Notes: a model not told the origin generated them from the letters alone. 64,000 nucleotides of DNA from Mycobacterium arosiense ATCC BAA-1401 = DSM 45069 (GCF_002086125.1 NZ_MVHG01000005.1:92481-156480); one strand, 5' to 3'; positions 25,247-34,939 are shown, counted from the stretch's first letter. A program made the numbers and translations.

Positions 25247-26503
25247 GGTTTCGGTGCAGTCTCGGACCCACATCCGGGATGGTCCCCTTCAACGCGATGG
25301 AATCGGGTCTTGGCGAATACGGCGCATACCTCGACGTCAACCGACGTGTCGAGAACTAGCGAGGCGACCGACGACATCGGGGCACTCCGGGCGCAGTTCC
25401 GTGCTTTCCTGGCGAGCTCGCCGAAACCGCCGGGACTTCGAAACTACGGCCCCACGCCGACCGCTGAGGACATCGAGCCCGGGCGCGCCTGGCACAATTA
25501 CCTCGCCCAGCACGGCTACGCGTGCTTGCATTGGCCGGTCGAGTTCGGTGGTGCCGACGCGTCGGTTACCTATCAGGCGCTGTTCGCCGAGGAGTGCGCC
25601 CGCGCCGGGGTGCCGCGCCAGCTTGCGATCACCGCAATCGACCTGGTGGGGCCGGTTCTTATCAAGTTCGGTTCCGAGCAGCAGCGATCCCGGTATCTCG
25701 AGCCCATCCGACTGGGAGACCATGTCTGGACCCAACTGTTCTCCGAGCCGGGTGCGGGATCCGACCTGGCCGGCGTGCGAACCAAGGCGGAGAAGACCGC
25801 GTCCGGGTGGCGCATAGATGGTCAGAAGGTCTGGAGTTCGGCCGCGAATTCGGCGCAGTTCGGTCTGCTGCTCGCCCGCACCGGACCGGATTCACATCGC
25901 GGGTTGAGCATGTTCATCGTTCCGATGGAGTCTGCCGGGGTCTCGGTGCGGCCGCTTCGGCAGATGGACGGCGAGAGCAAGTTCAACGAGGTCTTCTTCG
26001 ACGGTGTCGCGTTGACTGATGACCACCTGATCGGCGACGAGGGCCAGGGGTGGTCCATCGCCATGGTCACGCTGGGACGCGAGCGACTCACGCTTGGTTC
26101 CCAGGCCGTCGGAATGTTCAAGCTGCTCGATCGAATGCAGCAGGCGGCCCGTGACCGCGATCAGCTGAATCCCATTCTGGCTCAATCGATGACGAAACTA
26201 TGGGTGCGAATGTGGCTGTTGCGTTTCACGTGGGAGCGCGCGATCGCGGGAGGGGATACGTCCTCGTCGGCCTTCTCGGTTCTGAAAATAATGACCTCGG
26301 AGACTGATCGCGACCTCGGCGACCTCGCCACCGAAGTGCTGGGCACAGATGTCTGCGTCGACCCTTCCGAAGACTCAGATGAGGCTGAGTTGGTCCACGC
26401 CATGCTCGTTGGACGCGCGCAGACGATCCTCGGCGGCACCAGTGAAATTCAGCGCAACATTCTCGGCGAGCGGATACTGGGTCTACCAAAAGAGCCGCGG
26501 TGA
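25238..26503 (+). CDS. Acyl-CoA dehydrogenase (FadE), alpha-type
   Basis: Up to 421 aa. Complete ACAD motifs: LFSEPGAGSDLAGVRT (flavin), GQKVWSSAA, KFNEVFFDGV, helix-G GRERLTLG with the Glu used as base in LCAD/IVD-like enzymes, and C-terminal GGTSEIQRNILGERILGLPKE. The start is unresolved: ATG 25238 lies inside an AT-rich motif and gives an atypical leader, so TTG 25310 or GTG 25346 may be the true start. Stop overlaps the CoA-transferase start (GTGA 26500-26503). Confidence 0.88.
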   Translation: MFVGFGAVSDPHPGWSPSTRWNRVLANTAHTSTSTDVSRTSEATDDIGALRAQFRAFLASSPKPPGLRNYGPTPTAEDIEPGRAWHNYLAQHGYACLHWPVEFGGADASVTYQALFAEECARAGVPRQLAITAIDLVGPVLIKFGSEQQRSRYLEPIRLGDHVWTQLFSEPGAGSDLAGVRTKAEKTASGWRIDGQKVWSSAANSAQFGLLLARTGPDSHRGLSMFIVPMESAGVSVRPLRQMDGESKFNEVFFDGVALTDDHLIGDEGQGWSIAMVTLGRERLTLGSQAVGMFKLLDRMQQAARDRDQLNPILAQSMTKLWVRMWLLRFTWERAIAGGDTSSSAFSVLKIMTSETDRDLGDLATEVLGTDVCVDPSEDSDEAELVHAMLVGRAQTILGGTSEIQRNILGERILGLPKEPR

Positions 26504-27690
26504 CTGCCGATCCAGTGCAGACGAAATTCTCTGCCGCACTGCAGGATCAGCTGCGCCCAGGCATGACCGTCGCACTGGGCGACGGTGTCGGCGCTCCGCG
26601 GTGCACCGACGACACCACTTCCGTGTGTGCCGCGCTCAGCGCGGTGGCGCGCGAGATTGGTGGGGTTCGACTTGTCGTTGGCTGGTTGCCCTCGCCCTTG
26701 CACGGCCTGGACTGCGACGCTTTCGCCGAAGTCGTAGCGATCATGCCGGGCTGGGGCGTGCGGAACATACTGACATCTCCTGGAGCGCGCTTCGTCCCGA
26801 CTCGGCTCAGTTCGGTCCCCGCACTGATGCGAGGTGTGCTGCGTCCCGACGTCCTCATCACTCGCGTGGTGGGCCGGGCAGGCCGCTTTCACTTCGGCAC
26901 CGAGGTGTCGTGGCAACGCGAGATAATCGACGCCGGTACGGCCGTTTTCGCGATCGCCGACACGACCGCGCCACTCGCCGACGCCGGCCCGCCCCTGCCC
27001 ACCGATTCGATTGAATTCATCGGCCATACCTGCGAGGGACCGATCGAAGTGCCGAGCATCGTTCCGGACGCAATTCACGAAGCCCTGGCCGACGCCGTCC
27101 TGCGATTCGTGCCCGAGGGTTCGCGGCTGCAATACGGCCCCGGCAAGCTGGGCGCGGCGCTGCTCAACCGCACGCAGCGTCCACTTCGCATCGATACCGG
27201 ACTGTTGACCGATGCCGTCGTGGACCTCGACTCTCGCGGACTTCTCATCGGGATACCCAGTGCCACATACCTATTCGGAACCGACACGCTCTACCGCTGG
27301 GCCGACGGCAAGCCGATCCTGCACGGCATAGACTACACCCACGATCTCACCCGCCTGTCTCGAGGCATTCCATTGATTGCGGTCAACACCGCCCTTGAAA
27401 TCGATCCGTTCGGTCAGATCAACGTCGAGGGGACCGGCGCGAAGATCGTCGGCGGCATCGGCGGACATCCCGATTACTGCGGAGCGGCGAGCATGAGCCG
27501 GGGCGGCCTGTCGATTATTGCGGTCCCGTCCACCGTGCGCGGCCGCTCTCCCTTCGTCAAGCGGTTGAGCAGGCCGGCGTCCACACCCGCGCACGACATC
27601 GACGTCATCGTCACAGAGTCGGGCCACGCGGATTTGCGTGGCGCGGATTGGAACCAGCGCAGGCGACTCATCGCCGAGCTGTTCGATTGA
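26500..27690 (+). CDS. Acetyl-CoA hydrolase/transferase-family CoA-transferase
   Basis: 396 aa class I-type CoA-transferase of the AcCoA-hydrolase/4-hydroxybutyrate CoA-transferase group. It opens with QLRPGMTVALGDGVGAP; the C-terminal half has IDPFGQINVEGTGAKIVGGIGGHPDYCGAA, corresponding to the domain with the catalytic Glu and the GxGG turn, then PFVKRL and late VIVTESGHADLRG. It would move CoA between an acid and acyl-CoA. GTG 26500 overlaps the ACAD stop. Confidence 0.87.
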   Translation: MTADPVQTKFSAALQDQLRPGMTVALGDGVGAPRCTDDTTSVCAALSAVAREIGGVRLVVGWLPSPLHGLDCDAFAEVVAIMPGWGVRNILTSPGARFVPTRLSSVPALMRGVLRPDVLITRVVGRAGRFHFGTEVSWQREIIDAGTAVFAIADTTAPLADAGPPLPTDSIEFIGHTCEGPIEVPSIVPDAIHEALADAVLRFVPEGSRLQYGPGKLGAALLNRTQRPLRIDTGLLTDAVVDLDSRGLLIGIPSATYLFGTDTLYRWADGKPILHGIDYTHDLTRLSRGIPLIAVNTALEIDPFGQINVEGTGAKIVGGIGGHPDYCGAASMSRGGLSIIAVPSTVRGRSPFVKRLSRPASTPAHDIDVIVTESGHADLRGADWNQRRRLIAELFD

Positions 27691-27701
27691 AGGGAGCGCC
27701 C

Positions 27702-28610
27702 ATGACCGGACCGCTATTCGGACGCGTCGTGCTGGTCACCGGCGGCGGACGGGGCATCGGACGCGGTCATTGCCTAGCACTGGCTGCACATGGAGCCGCG
27801 GTCGTGGTCAACGACCCCGGCGTCAGCCGCGACGGTTCTGCGGGCGACGCCGGCCCCGCCGCCGAGGTTGTCGCCGAGATTGAGGCCACCGGAGGCAAGG
27901 CGATCGCGCACACCGGCTCGGTGTCGTCGTGGGACGACGTTGCCGACATGGTCTCCACGGCAGTTTCCACCTTCGGCACCCTGACCGGCGTGGTGAACAA
28001 CGCAGGCATTGTGCGAGATGCCATGGTTGCGAACGCCACCGAGGAGGACTGGGACGCGGTCATCGCGGTGCATCTCAAGGGGACGTTCGCCGTCACCAAA
28101 CACGCATGCGAGTACTGGCGGGCGCAGTCCAAGGCCGGCAACCAAATCGACGCGCGGATCGTCAACACGGTGTCCGGCGCCGGCCTGTGGGGCAACGTCG
28201 GACAAAGTGCCTACGGTGCCGCCAAGGCCGCGATCGCTAACCTCACCGTCGTCACGGCGATGGAGGCACGCCGCTACGGCGTTGCGGTGAACGCGATCTC
28301 GCCGCTGGCGGTTACCCGGATCAGCGAGGACTTTTTCAGGGGAGACCGGGCCGCCGACCCGGCACTGGACCCGGCGCGCAGTTCTGAGGTCGTGGCCTGG
28401 CTGCAGGGTCCGGAGTCGGGCTGGTTGACGGGCCAGATCCTGCGCATCAATGGTCACAAGCTCAGTCGTATCCAAGGTTTCGCGGAGGCGCCTGGACGTT
28501 ACGCCGCCAAAGACGGGACATCGCTGGCATTCGACGAGATCGGCCAGGCGGTGAGCTGGCTATACGGTACGTCGCCGCGCGGACTGACAGGGCCGCTGCC
28601 GGCGACCTGA
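27702..28610 (+). CDS. SDR, 3-hydroxyacyl-CoA dehydrogenase type (MFE-2-like)
   Basis: 302 aa. TGGGRGIGRGH cofactor loop, VVNDPGVSRDG (the long loop seen in the SDR domain of multifunctional enzyme type 2), VVNNAGIVRD, and YGAAK active site. It probably oxidises a beta-hydroxyacyl-CoA after hydration. ATG 27702 with GAAGGGAGC upstream; 11 nt after the CoA-transferase stop, so it belongs to the operon beginning with the ACAD. Confidence 0.9.
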   Translation: MTGPLFGRVVLVTGGGRGIGRGHCLALAAHGAAVVVNDPGVSRDGSAGDAGPAAEVVAEIEATGGKAIAHTGSVSSWDDVADMVSTAVSTFGTLTGVVNNAGIVRDAMVANATEEDWDAVIAVHLKGTFAVTKHACEYWRAQSKAGNQIDARIVNTVSGAGLWGNVGQSAYGAAKAAIANLTVVTAMEARRYGVAVNAISPLAVTRISEDFFRGDRAADPALDPARSSEVVAWLQGPESGWLTGQILRINGHKLSRIQGFAEAPGRYAAKDGTSLAFDEIGQAVSWLYGTSPRGLTGPLPAT

Positions 28611-28638
28611 GGTAACACCGGTGGGGAGCATTGTCGGC

Positions 28639-28662
28639 ATTTTCGACACAAGTGTCGAAAAT
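28639..28662. promoter_or_regulatory. Perfect 24-bp palindromic operator
   Basis: ATTTTCGACAC (28639-28649), AA, then the exact reverse complement GTGTCGAAAAT (28652-28662). It lies 50 nt before the Rieske gene start, whose only obvious local regulator is the TetR encoded directly after it. A perfect 11-bp-arm palindrome this close to a start is a strong operator candidate. Confidence 0.75.
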
Positions 28663-28711
28663 GAGCTATGTTTGCAACTGGCGGCGTATTTCCGGCGAAG
28701 GAGTGCTATCG

Positions 28712-29716
28712 ATGCAGAACTGGCCCACGATGCAACCGACAGGATGGTTCCAGGTGGCGTGGGGCGCCGACTTGGCGATCGGTCAGGTGAAAGCCCTGCG
28801 CTACTTCGACCGTGACCTTGTCGCCTTCCGGGCACTCGACGGGCAAGCGTGGGTCATGGACGCCCACTGCCGGCACCTCGGCGCCAACCTCGCCTACGGC
28901 GGATGTGTCGTTGAGGACGGCATCCGGTGTCCGTTTCACGGCTGGGTGTGGAACGGCCAGGGGCGCAACGTCAGCATCCCCTACCAGGATCGTCCCAATA
29001 GGGGCCGGCGAATCCGTTCCTATCCTGTCACCGAGGCGAATGGGTCGATATTCATCTGGCACGACCCGGCCGGCCGAGACCCGTTGTGGCACTTGCCGAA
29101 TGATTTCGAGATGCTGGGAGATCACGTCGCCTCGCGCAGCTACCATCCGTTCGACGCGGACTGCCGCACGCGATTCCCGAACATCCACGTACATCCGCAA
29201 ATCGTCGCCGAGAATGCGGTCGACCCACACCACTTCCGCTTTGTCCACCACACCCCGATCAGCCCCGTGGTACTGCGTGAGAACGTCGACATGTCGACCT
29301 GGTCGTCGAAGGTGGGATTCGGCAAGCGGTGGGCCGACGGCGTGGATCGCCCCGACGACACCCTCAACACGATCGAGATCTATTGGTCGGGTCTAGGGGT
29401 GAGTTTCAACGCAGAGCACACGCGCGAGGGAATCCGGGTCATCTCCATCTGCACTACACCGGTCGACGACCAGACCTCAGATATTTTCGCCGGCTACTGG
29501 ATCGACGATGAGACCGGCGACTTCGCCGGACGGCTCGCACAAGCCAAATACGCGCTTCCCCAGGATATTCAGATCTGGAATCACCAGCAGTACATGGATC
29601 CGCCGACACTCGCGACCAGTGAGGCGGCCGGTTTCAAGAAGCTCCGTGCGTGGTGCTCCAGCTTTTATCCCCACCACCAGGCTGCGGCGGACCGCCTTGT
29701 CGGCCACAGGGTCTGA
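28712..29716 (+). CDS. Rieske non-heme iron oxygenase (KshA-like)
   Basis: 334 aa terminal oxygenase. Rieske cluster C53-x-H55-x17-C73-x2-H76 (CRHLG...CPFHGW); mononuclear iron site in ENAVDPHHFRFVHH. Architecture and residues such as NIHVHPQIVAENAVD resemble 3-ketosteroid 9-alpha-hydroxylase oxygenase KshA, but no reductase gene is nearby. ATG 28712 has GAAGGAG at 28697-28703. The TetR gene follows after 7 nt. It hydroxylates an unknown, perhaps polycyclic, substrate. Confidence 0.92.
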   Translation: MQNWPTMQPTGWFQVAWGADLAIGQVKALRYFDRDLVAFRALDGQAWVMDAHCRHLGANLAYGGCVVEDGIRCPFHGWVWNGQGRNVSIPYQDRPNRGRRIRSYPVTEANGSIFIWHDPAGRDPLWHLPNDFEMLGDHVASRSYHPFDADCRTRFPNIHVHPQIVAENAVDPHHFRFVHHTPISPVVLRENVDMSTWSSKVGFGKRWADGVDRPDDTLNTIEIYWSGLGVSFNAEHTREGIRVISICTTPVDDQTSDIFAGYWIDDETGDFAGRLAQAKYALPQDIQIWNHQQYMDPPTLATSEAAGFKKLRAWCSSFYPHHQAAADRLVGHRV

Positions 29717-29723
29717 CGGGCCC

Positions 29724-30302
29724 ATGGGGCGCCGCAAGTCCGATCGCACGCGCGAGTCGCTACTGGATGCCGCGCGGATAGCGTTTGCACGCAAGGGATT
29801 CTCGGGTGTCACCGTTCGCGACATCACCGATCTGTCGCGGATCAACCGGGCTAGTTTCTACTATTACTTTACTGACAAAACCGAACTGTTCATCGAGCTG
29901 GGGACGGCGACCTACCGCGAAGCTCTGCACGTTGTGGAATCTTTCGGCGATCTGGACCACTCCCCCACCCAGTCAGCAATCAGGGGGTGGGTCAACGACT
30001 ACTTCTCGTATCTGGACCGCAATGGCGCCTTCGTCATCCGCTCAGCCGACGATGCGCCCCGGGATCGCAAGTTCCGTGCGGCGGTAACGCGCGCCCACGG
30101 CCGAACAGCCCTGGCCCTCGGCGAGCGCATCGCCAAGCTGTCGGCCCAGCCGCCCGAAGCCGAGCCCATCGCGTTAGGGCTGTCGGTGATGGCGATGCTC
30201 GACCGCACCTGGTTGATGGTCCAACACAATGCGATTCCGTCCGCATCACGAGAAAGTGTCGTGCTCGCGCTGTCTGAAATGATCTTGCGCCTACTGACTT
30301 GA
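29724..30302 (+). CDS. TetR-family regulator of the Rieske gene
   Basis: 192 aa. HTH: AARIAFARKGFSGVTVRDITD then INRASFYYYFTDKTELF. ATG 29724 is 8 nt after the Rieske stop, so the two share a transcript and the regulator likely represses its own operon through the palindrome at 28639. The longer frame lies within the Rieske gene. Confidence 0.9.
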   Translation: MGRRKSDRTRESLLDAARIAFARKGFSGVTVRDITDLSRINRASFYYYFTDKTELFIELGTATYREALHVVESFGDLDHSPTQSAIRGWVNDYFSYLDRNGAFVIRSADDAPRDRKFRAAVTRAHGRTALALGERIAKLSAQPPEAEPIALGLSVMAMLDRTWLMVQHNAIPSASRESVVLALSEMILRLLT

Positions 30303-30314
30303 TCGTCCGAGCAA

Positions 30315-31145
30315 CTACAGCCGGCCCGCAACCCGTAATTCCGGATGCACCCACTCCGGCGATCGCTTCTCCTTGAACGCGATGAACCCCTCGCGAGCCT
30401 CGGGGCCATCGAGGCTCACCTTCATCCCGATGCGATCGTAAAGACCCACGTAGTTGTCGAGACTGGACTTGATGAGGGCACGCGCCTGCGGTGCCGTCCG
30501 ACAGCACTGAGCCAGAACGTCACGTGCGACTTCCATCAGCTCGTCATGGGGAACCATCCGGGCGACCAGACCCCAGTCAACCGCCTCCTCGGCGGACAAC
30601 ACCCGGCCGGTGAACATCAGATCCCGCGCGCGAACAGGCCCGATCACCCTGGCGAGCATGTGGCTGTAATAGGTGTCCGCAATTCCGCGGTACAACTCCG
30701 GCACTCGGAACGTCGCCCGATCGCTGACCACAGCCATGTCACTGCAAAGGGCGATCTGGAGTCCGCCCCCCTGGGCGAGACCGTTCACAGCGGCGACAAC
30801 GGGTTTTGCCGACTGGCGCAGACTGTCGAACGGTGTGACGTCCATGCCCAACGTCGCGGCGAAGTCCATCCAATTGTCTTCGGCGCCTTGGGCGAGGTCG
30901 CCGCCAGGGGCGAATACGTCGCCTGTCCCGGTGATCAGAAGCCCCGCCAGGTTCTCGTCGGAATTGACCCGCGAGATGGCGTAGCGAATACCGAAGTACA
31001 TCGCCGGCGTCATCGCGTTGCGTGCCGCGGGGCGGTCGAGCACCAGGACCGCGAAGCCGCCGTCGCGTTCGAACCTCAGAAACGGCGTGCCCAACCAGTC
31101 ACCGTTTGGCGGGCGGGGGGTGAGTTCGTTGGGTTCGGCCGACAT
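30315..31145 (-). CDS. Enoyl-CoA hydratase/isomerase (crotonase)
   Basis: 276 aa. DRPAARNAMTPAM, APGGDL oxyanion loop, NGLAQGGGLQIALCSD and FRVPELYRG. The second crotonase Glu (VPEL) is present; the first (GGGxE) is Gln here, so hydratase activity is doubtful and isomerase or hydrolase activity is possible. Last gene of the leftward operon ALDH-CoA-transferase-VOC-crotonase, 30 nt after the VOC stop. Confidence 0.87.
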   Translation of the reverse strand: MSAEPNELTPRPPNGDWLGTPFLRFERDGGFAVLVLDRPAARNAMTPAMYFGIRYAISRVNSDENLAGLLITGTGDVFAPGGDLAQGAEDNWMDFAATLGMDVTPFDSLRQSAKPVVAAVNGLAQGGGLQIALCSDMAVVSDRATFRVPELYRGIADTYYSHMLARVIGPVRARDLMFTGRVLSAEEAVDWGLVARMVPHDELMEVARDVLAQCCRTAPQARALIKSSLDNYVGLYDRIGMKVSLDGPEAREGFIAFKEKRSPEWVHPELRVAGRL

Positions 31146-31175
31146 GTCACTCCTCCATCGTTGAATTGCGGTCCG

Positions 31176-32126
31176 TCACGTGCTGAAGAACTTCAGCGGT
31201 CGCTCGACGAACTCGAACACGACGCCATCCGGGGACCGCAGAAACGCGATGTGCAGCCCGTCGATCTTGGTTCCCGGTAGCGGGCACCAGACCGGATCAC
31301 CGACCCGCTCAACCGAGTTCGGCATGGCCGCGAGTGCCTTCTCCACGTTCTCGACCCGCAGTGCGCAACGATAGAGACCCTGACGGTTGCCACCCCACGG
31401 CACCGGCGCGTCGGTCGCCGTTTCCGGATGCTGGACCACCGTGACGGTGAACCGGTGTCCGTCCTCGGGGAGCGCGAAGCGCGCGACCACACATTGGACC
31501 GAATCGGCAGAACCTGTGGGCGTCAATTGGCTGCCCGAAACCCGCTCCGTCGTCGGCGCTTCGACTTCGACGAAGCCGATCGCGGTCAAGAACTCCGCGG
31601 TGGCGAGGGCGTGGATGGCCGCGATGCGGATTCCGGAAAACAGAGCGCCGGCCGGTACCTCCAGATCGCCCGGGGCCTGCGCTAACTCGATGACAACACC
31701 GTCGGGATCGAGTGCGAGCACCGATTTCGCGCCCGAGATGAGCCCGTCTACCGGATCGCCGACCGATAGACCCGAATCCCGCAGGGCCACAATCGCATTG
31801 TCCAGATCCGCGACCCACATGAGCGTCGCGCGAATGCCCGGTCTGGTTGGTTCGGTGCGTTGATCGCGGCTCAGAGGGGGGGATTCGAACGCGATCGCCT
31901 CGAGCGCGCAGCCCTTGCGCCCTCCCCGCGCATCGTAGAGAAACGCAGTGGAGCAGTACGTTTCGTCGTCGATGCCGAGGATCGCGCCGTTGGTCGGCAC
32001 CGTCGGGTCGGTGCGCATCCTCGCCGACAGTCCCAGAACGTCCGAGTAGAGTCGCTCGGTCGCGTCCAAGGACTCACAGTTCAGGTTGACGTGTAAGAAG
32101 CGGCGGGCCAGATCCTCGGATGCCAC
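31176..32126 (-). CDS. VOC-family protein with two glyoxalase-like domains
   Basis: 316 aa. First unit starts FLHVNLNCESLDATERLY and includes GVVIELAQAP; second unit centres on GLYRCALRVENVEKALA and ends GVVFEFVERP. The repeats have the vicinal-oxygen-chelate pattern, but the starting His of unit two is not obvious. GTG 32126 overlaps the CoA-transferase TAG by one base, so they are translationally coupled. Possible roles: dioxygenase, epimerase or lyase on an acyl-CoA. Confidence 0.8.
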   Translation of the reverse strand: MASEDLARRFLHVNLNCESLDATERLYSDVLGLSARMRTDPTVPTNGAILGIDDETYCSTAFLYDARGGRKGCALEAIAFESPPLSRDQRTEPTRPGIRATLMWVADLDNAIVALRDSGLSVGDPVDGLISGAKSVLALDPDGVVIELAQAPGDLEVPAGALFSGIRIAAIHALATAEFLTAIGFVEVEAPTTERVSGSQLTPTGSADSVQCVVARFALPEDGHRFTVTVVQHPETATDAPVPWGGNRQGLYRCALRVENVEKALAAMPNSVERVGDPVWCPLPGTKIDGLHIAFLRSPDGVVFEFVERPLKFFST

Positions 32127-33337
32127 TACAACACAACCGATTTGACTTTGAGGTCAATGATCTCGTCCTCGCTGAGTCCTAATTCGGCCAACAACGCGTC
32201 GGTGTGCTCGCCGTGTCGCGGCGCGCATCTCAATTGCAGTGGGGTCTCGTCGAACTGCACCGGGCTGCCGGCGAGCGCGAACTCATTGCCGTTGGCGTCG
32301 GCGGTGCGAGGCAAGTAGCCGTTGGCCAGCACCTGTGGGTCATCGTGGATCTCGCGCGCGGTGCGCAACACGTCCCACACCCCGTCGAAGCCCTTGAACG
32401 CCTCCTCCCAGTGCACCAGGTCATGCTGACCGATCGTCTTGCGCAGTTCGGCTATGCACTCGGCTCGGTTTTGGAACCGGACGCCGGCGTTGGCGAACCG
32501 CTCATCGGCGATCAGGTCAGATCGCCCGATACGGGTGCAGAAATCGGACCAGAACCGGTCCGCCTGCAGCAGCACGAAGGCGATATGGCGCCCGTCGCGC
32601 GTCTTATAGATGCTGGCCACCGGGTTGGGCATGTCCGCCAACTGGAACTTCGGAATGTCCTGTCCCGTGATGCCCGCGCCGACGATGTCGGGGCTCAGCT
32701 GCCAGATCGCCGAACTGAGGAGGGAAACGTCCACCACCGACGGTTTCCCCGTGCGTTCGCGTTTGTACAGTGCGCCCACGATGCCCGAGGCGATAGCAAA
32801 GCCGCCGTACACGTCGCCGAATGCGGGCCGTTGCAACGGCGGGTATGAACCGTCGCCGGCGGCGTAGGCCTCGCCGATCCCGCCGCGTGCCCAATACGCC
32901 GCCAAGTCGAAACCGCCCTGCGTCGCGAGATCGCCCTTGGTTCCGTAGCCGTGGCCGCGGGCATAGACGATCCGCGGGTTGCGGGCGCGTACGTGCTCGA
33001 CGTCGACGCCCATCCGCTGGCGCGAGTCCGGCAGCAGATTCGTCAGGAACACATCAGCGGTGGCAACAAGTTTCATCAACAGTTCGAGCCCCTCGGGCGT
33101 CGACGAGTCAAGGCCGATGCTGCGCTTGCCCCGGTTCGGCTGTTCGATGAAGTGATTGACGCCCTCGGCGCCCGATACAACTCCAGAGCTGACCAGCCCG
33201 CGCTGCGGATCACCGGTCTCCGGGTGCTCGATTTTGATGACGTCGGCACCCCAGTCGGCGAGCACGGCACCCGCAGAGGGGACGAAGCTCCACGCGGCCA
33301 GCTCGACAACGCGAACCCCACTGAGAATGTCGGTCAT
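32126..33337 (-). CDS. Class III (CaiB/BaiF) CoA-transferase
   Basis: 403 aa. VVELAAWSFVPSAGAVLADWGADVIKIEHP at the N-terminus, LLPDSRQRMG, GGFDLAAYWARGG (near residue 145) with the Asp in the usual nucleophile region, and RPAFGDVYGG. It transfers CoA between carboxylic acids without ATP. It overlaps the ALDH stop (ATGA 33334-33337) and the next gene start. Confidence 0.93.
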   Translation of the reverse strand: MTDILSGVRVVELAAWSFVPSAGAVLADWGADVIKIEHPETGDPQRGLVSSGVVSGAEGVNHFIEQPNRGKRSIGLDSSTPEGLELLMKLVATADVFLTNLLPDSRQRMGVDVEHVRARNPRIVYARGHGYGTKGDLATQGGFDLAAYWARGGIGEAYAAGDGSYPPLQRPAFGDVYGGFAIASGIVGALYKRERTGKPSVVDVSLLSSAIWQLSPDIVGAGITGQDIPKFQLADMPNPVASIYKTRDGRHIAFVLLQADRFWSDFCTRIGRSDLIADERFANAGVRFQNRAECIAELRKTIGQHDLVHWEEAFKGFDGVWDVLRTAREIHDDPQVLANGYLPRTADANGNEFALAGSPVQFDETPLQLRCAPRHGEHTDALLAELGLSEDEIIDLKVKSVVL

Positions 33338-34830
33338 GCGACGGGATACCCGATCGTCTTGGTCTGCAGGTACTGTTCAAAGCCCTCGTGGCCGTTCTGG
33401 CGCCCGATGCCACTCATCTTGTAGCCGCCGAACGGCGCGTCGGCGCCGTAATACATACCGCTGTTGATCATCAGCGAACCGGTGCGGATGCGGCGCCCGA
33501 CGGCCATCGCCCGCTCGGTAGAGCCCATGATGGCGCCCGCCAGACCGTAGCGGGAGTTGTTCGCCAACTCGACGGCGGCGTCGTCGCCGCCCTCGTACGG
33601 CGTGATCGACAGGACCGGCCCGAATATCTCCTCCTGGAAGATCGTGTGAGCCGGTTCAACGTCCGCCACCACCGTCGGCGCCACGAAGTAACCACGCTCC
33701 AGTCCGTCCGGCGCGCCCCCACCAACAGTTATGCGGCCACCCTCGCGCTGGGCGATCTCGATGTAGTCCAGCACCCGGTCCCGCTGCTTGGCCGACACCA
33801 GCGGCCCGCAGAAGGTGTTCGGGTCCGACGGGTCGCCCACGCTGAGCGCACCGAAGGTGGCCGTGGCCACCTCGACGGCTTGCCCGTACAGCGAGCGCGG
33901 CACCAGCATCCGGGTGGCGAGCGCGCAGCCCTGGCCGGAATGCATCAGCGCGCCAATGCATCCGGGCAACGCCGTATCCAGATCAGCGTCGTCGAGCACC
34001 AGATACGCCGACTTACCGCCGAGCTCGAGCATGTTGCGCTTCATCGTGTCCGCGGACAGACGCTGGATGAGCTTGCCCACCGCCGTCGACCCGGTGAAGG
34101 ACACCATGTCGATCCGCGGATCGGTGGCCAGCACCTGGGCGACGTTGTTGTCAGACGCCGGAACGATATTGACCACACCGGGCGGGATGTCCGTCTTCTC
34201 GGCGATGATCCGGCCCCACCGCAACGCGCTCCACGGCGTCTCGATCGCCGGCTTGAGGACCATGGTGTTTCCAGTCGCCAGGATCTGGCCCACCTTGTTG
34301 CTGATGATCTCGAACGGGAAGTTCCACGGGGTGATCGCTCCGACCACCCCCGTCGCCTCCTTGACGACGACGCGGTTGTACGGAACCCCCATCTTGGCGT
34401 CCCGGTCGAGCATCCGCTCCCACGCGAACTTCGATATGTATTCCGCCGGCCACCTCACCGCGTCGGCCAACGGCCACTCCAGTTGCGCGAGATAGGTCAT
34501 CCCCACCGTCGACCCGACCTCGGCGATCAGTTCAGCGCGGATGTGCTCCTTTTCCTCCTGCAAGGCGTTATGCAGCTGCAGCAGGCAATGCTTGCGGAAC
34601 TCGTGGTCGGTCGCCCAGTCGGTGGTGTCGAACGCGCGCCGGGCCGCGGCGATCGCCTCTTCCATGTCCTCGGCGCCCGCATCGGTACAGGTTCCGAGCA
34701 GCTGCTCGGTCGCCGGGTTGACGTTGTCGACGGTCCTGCCGGCGGACGAATCCCGCAGCCTGCCGTCGATGTAAAGGCGGCTCTCCGGATTGAATTGGGC
34801 GGTGGGCTCGGCGACCGGCGAAGCCGTCAT
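33334..34830 (-). CDS. NAD(P)-dependent aldehyde dehydrogenase
   Basis: 498 aa. PWNFPFEIISNKVG, FTGSTAVGK cofactor loop, LELGGKSA with general-base Glu, SGQGCALATR with catalytic Cys at residue 302, EEIFGPVLSI. It oxidises an aldehyde to the acid that the co-transcribed CoA-transferase could activate. ATG 34830 preceded by AGGAGG. First gene of the leftward operon. Confidence 0.95.
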   Translation of the reverse strand: MTASPVAEPTAQFNPESRLYIDGRLRDSSAGRTVDNVNPATEQLLGTCTDAGAEDMEEAIAAARRAFDTTDWATDHEFRKHCLLQLHNALQEEKEHIRAELIAEVGSTVGMTYLAQLEWPLADAVRWPAEYISKFAWERMLDRDAKMGVPYNRVVVKEATGVVGAITPWNFPFEIISNKVGQILATGNTMVLKPAIETPWSALRWGRIIAEKTDIPPGVVNIVPASDNNVAQVLATDPRIDMVSFTGSTAVGKLIQRLSADTMKRNMLELGGKSAYLVLDDADLDTALPGCIGALMHSGQGCALATRMLVPRSLYGQAVEVATATFGALSVGDPSDPNTFCGPLVSAKQRDRVLDYIEIAQREGGRITVGGGAPDGLERGYFVAPTVVADVEPAHTIFQEEIFGPVLSITPYEGGDDAAVELANNSRYGLAGAIMGSTERAMAVGRRIRTGSLMINSGMYYGADAPFGGYKMSGIGRQNGHEGFEQYLQTKTIGYPVA

Positions 34831-34878
34831 TGGTAGTTCCTCCTGCTGGACTGTGGGCGTGAGCTAGTGTACCCCTTA

Positions 34879-34902
34879 TAGCTAATTGTTTAGCTGATTC
34901 GA
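34879..34902. promoter_or_regulatory. AT-rich divergent promoter with TAGCTRATT repeats
   Basis: TAGCTAATT (34879-34887) and TAGCTGATT (34891-34899) are direct repeats 12 bp apart in the 109-nt divergent region between the aldehyde dehydrogenase and ACAD genes. 34888-34902 resembles the motif at 38359-38373. Confidence 0.4.
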
Positions 34903-34939
34903 GCGTAGGCCGGATCCCGATACTGAACAAGGGGGTGCC

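Noticed and set aside
33388..34836. 482-codon plus-strand frame antisense to the aldehyde dehydrogenase
   Set aside because: Mirror of a strongly coding GC-rich gene; the ALDH motifs are on the minus strand.
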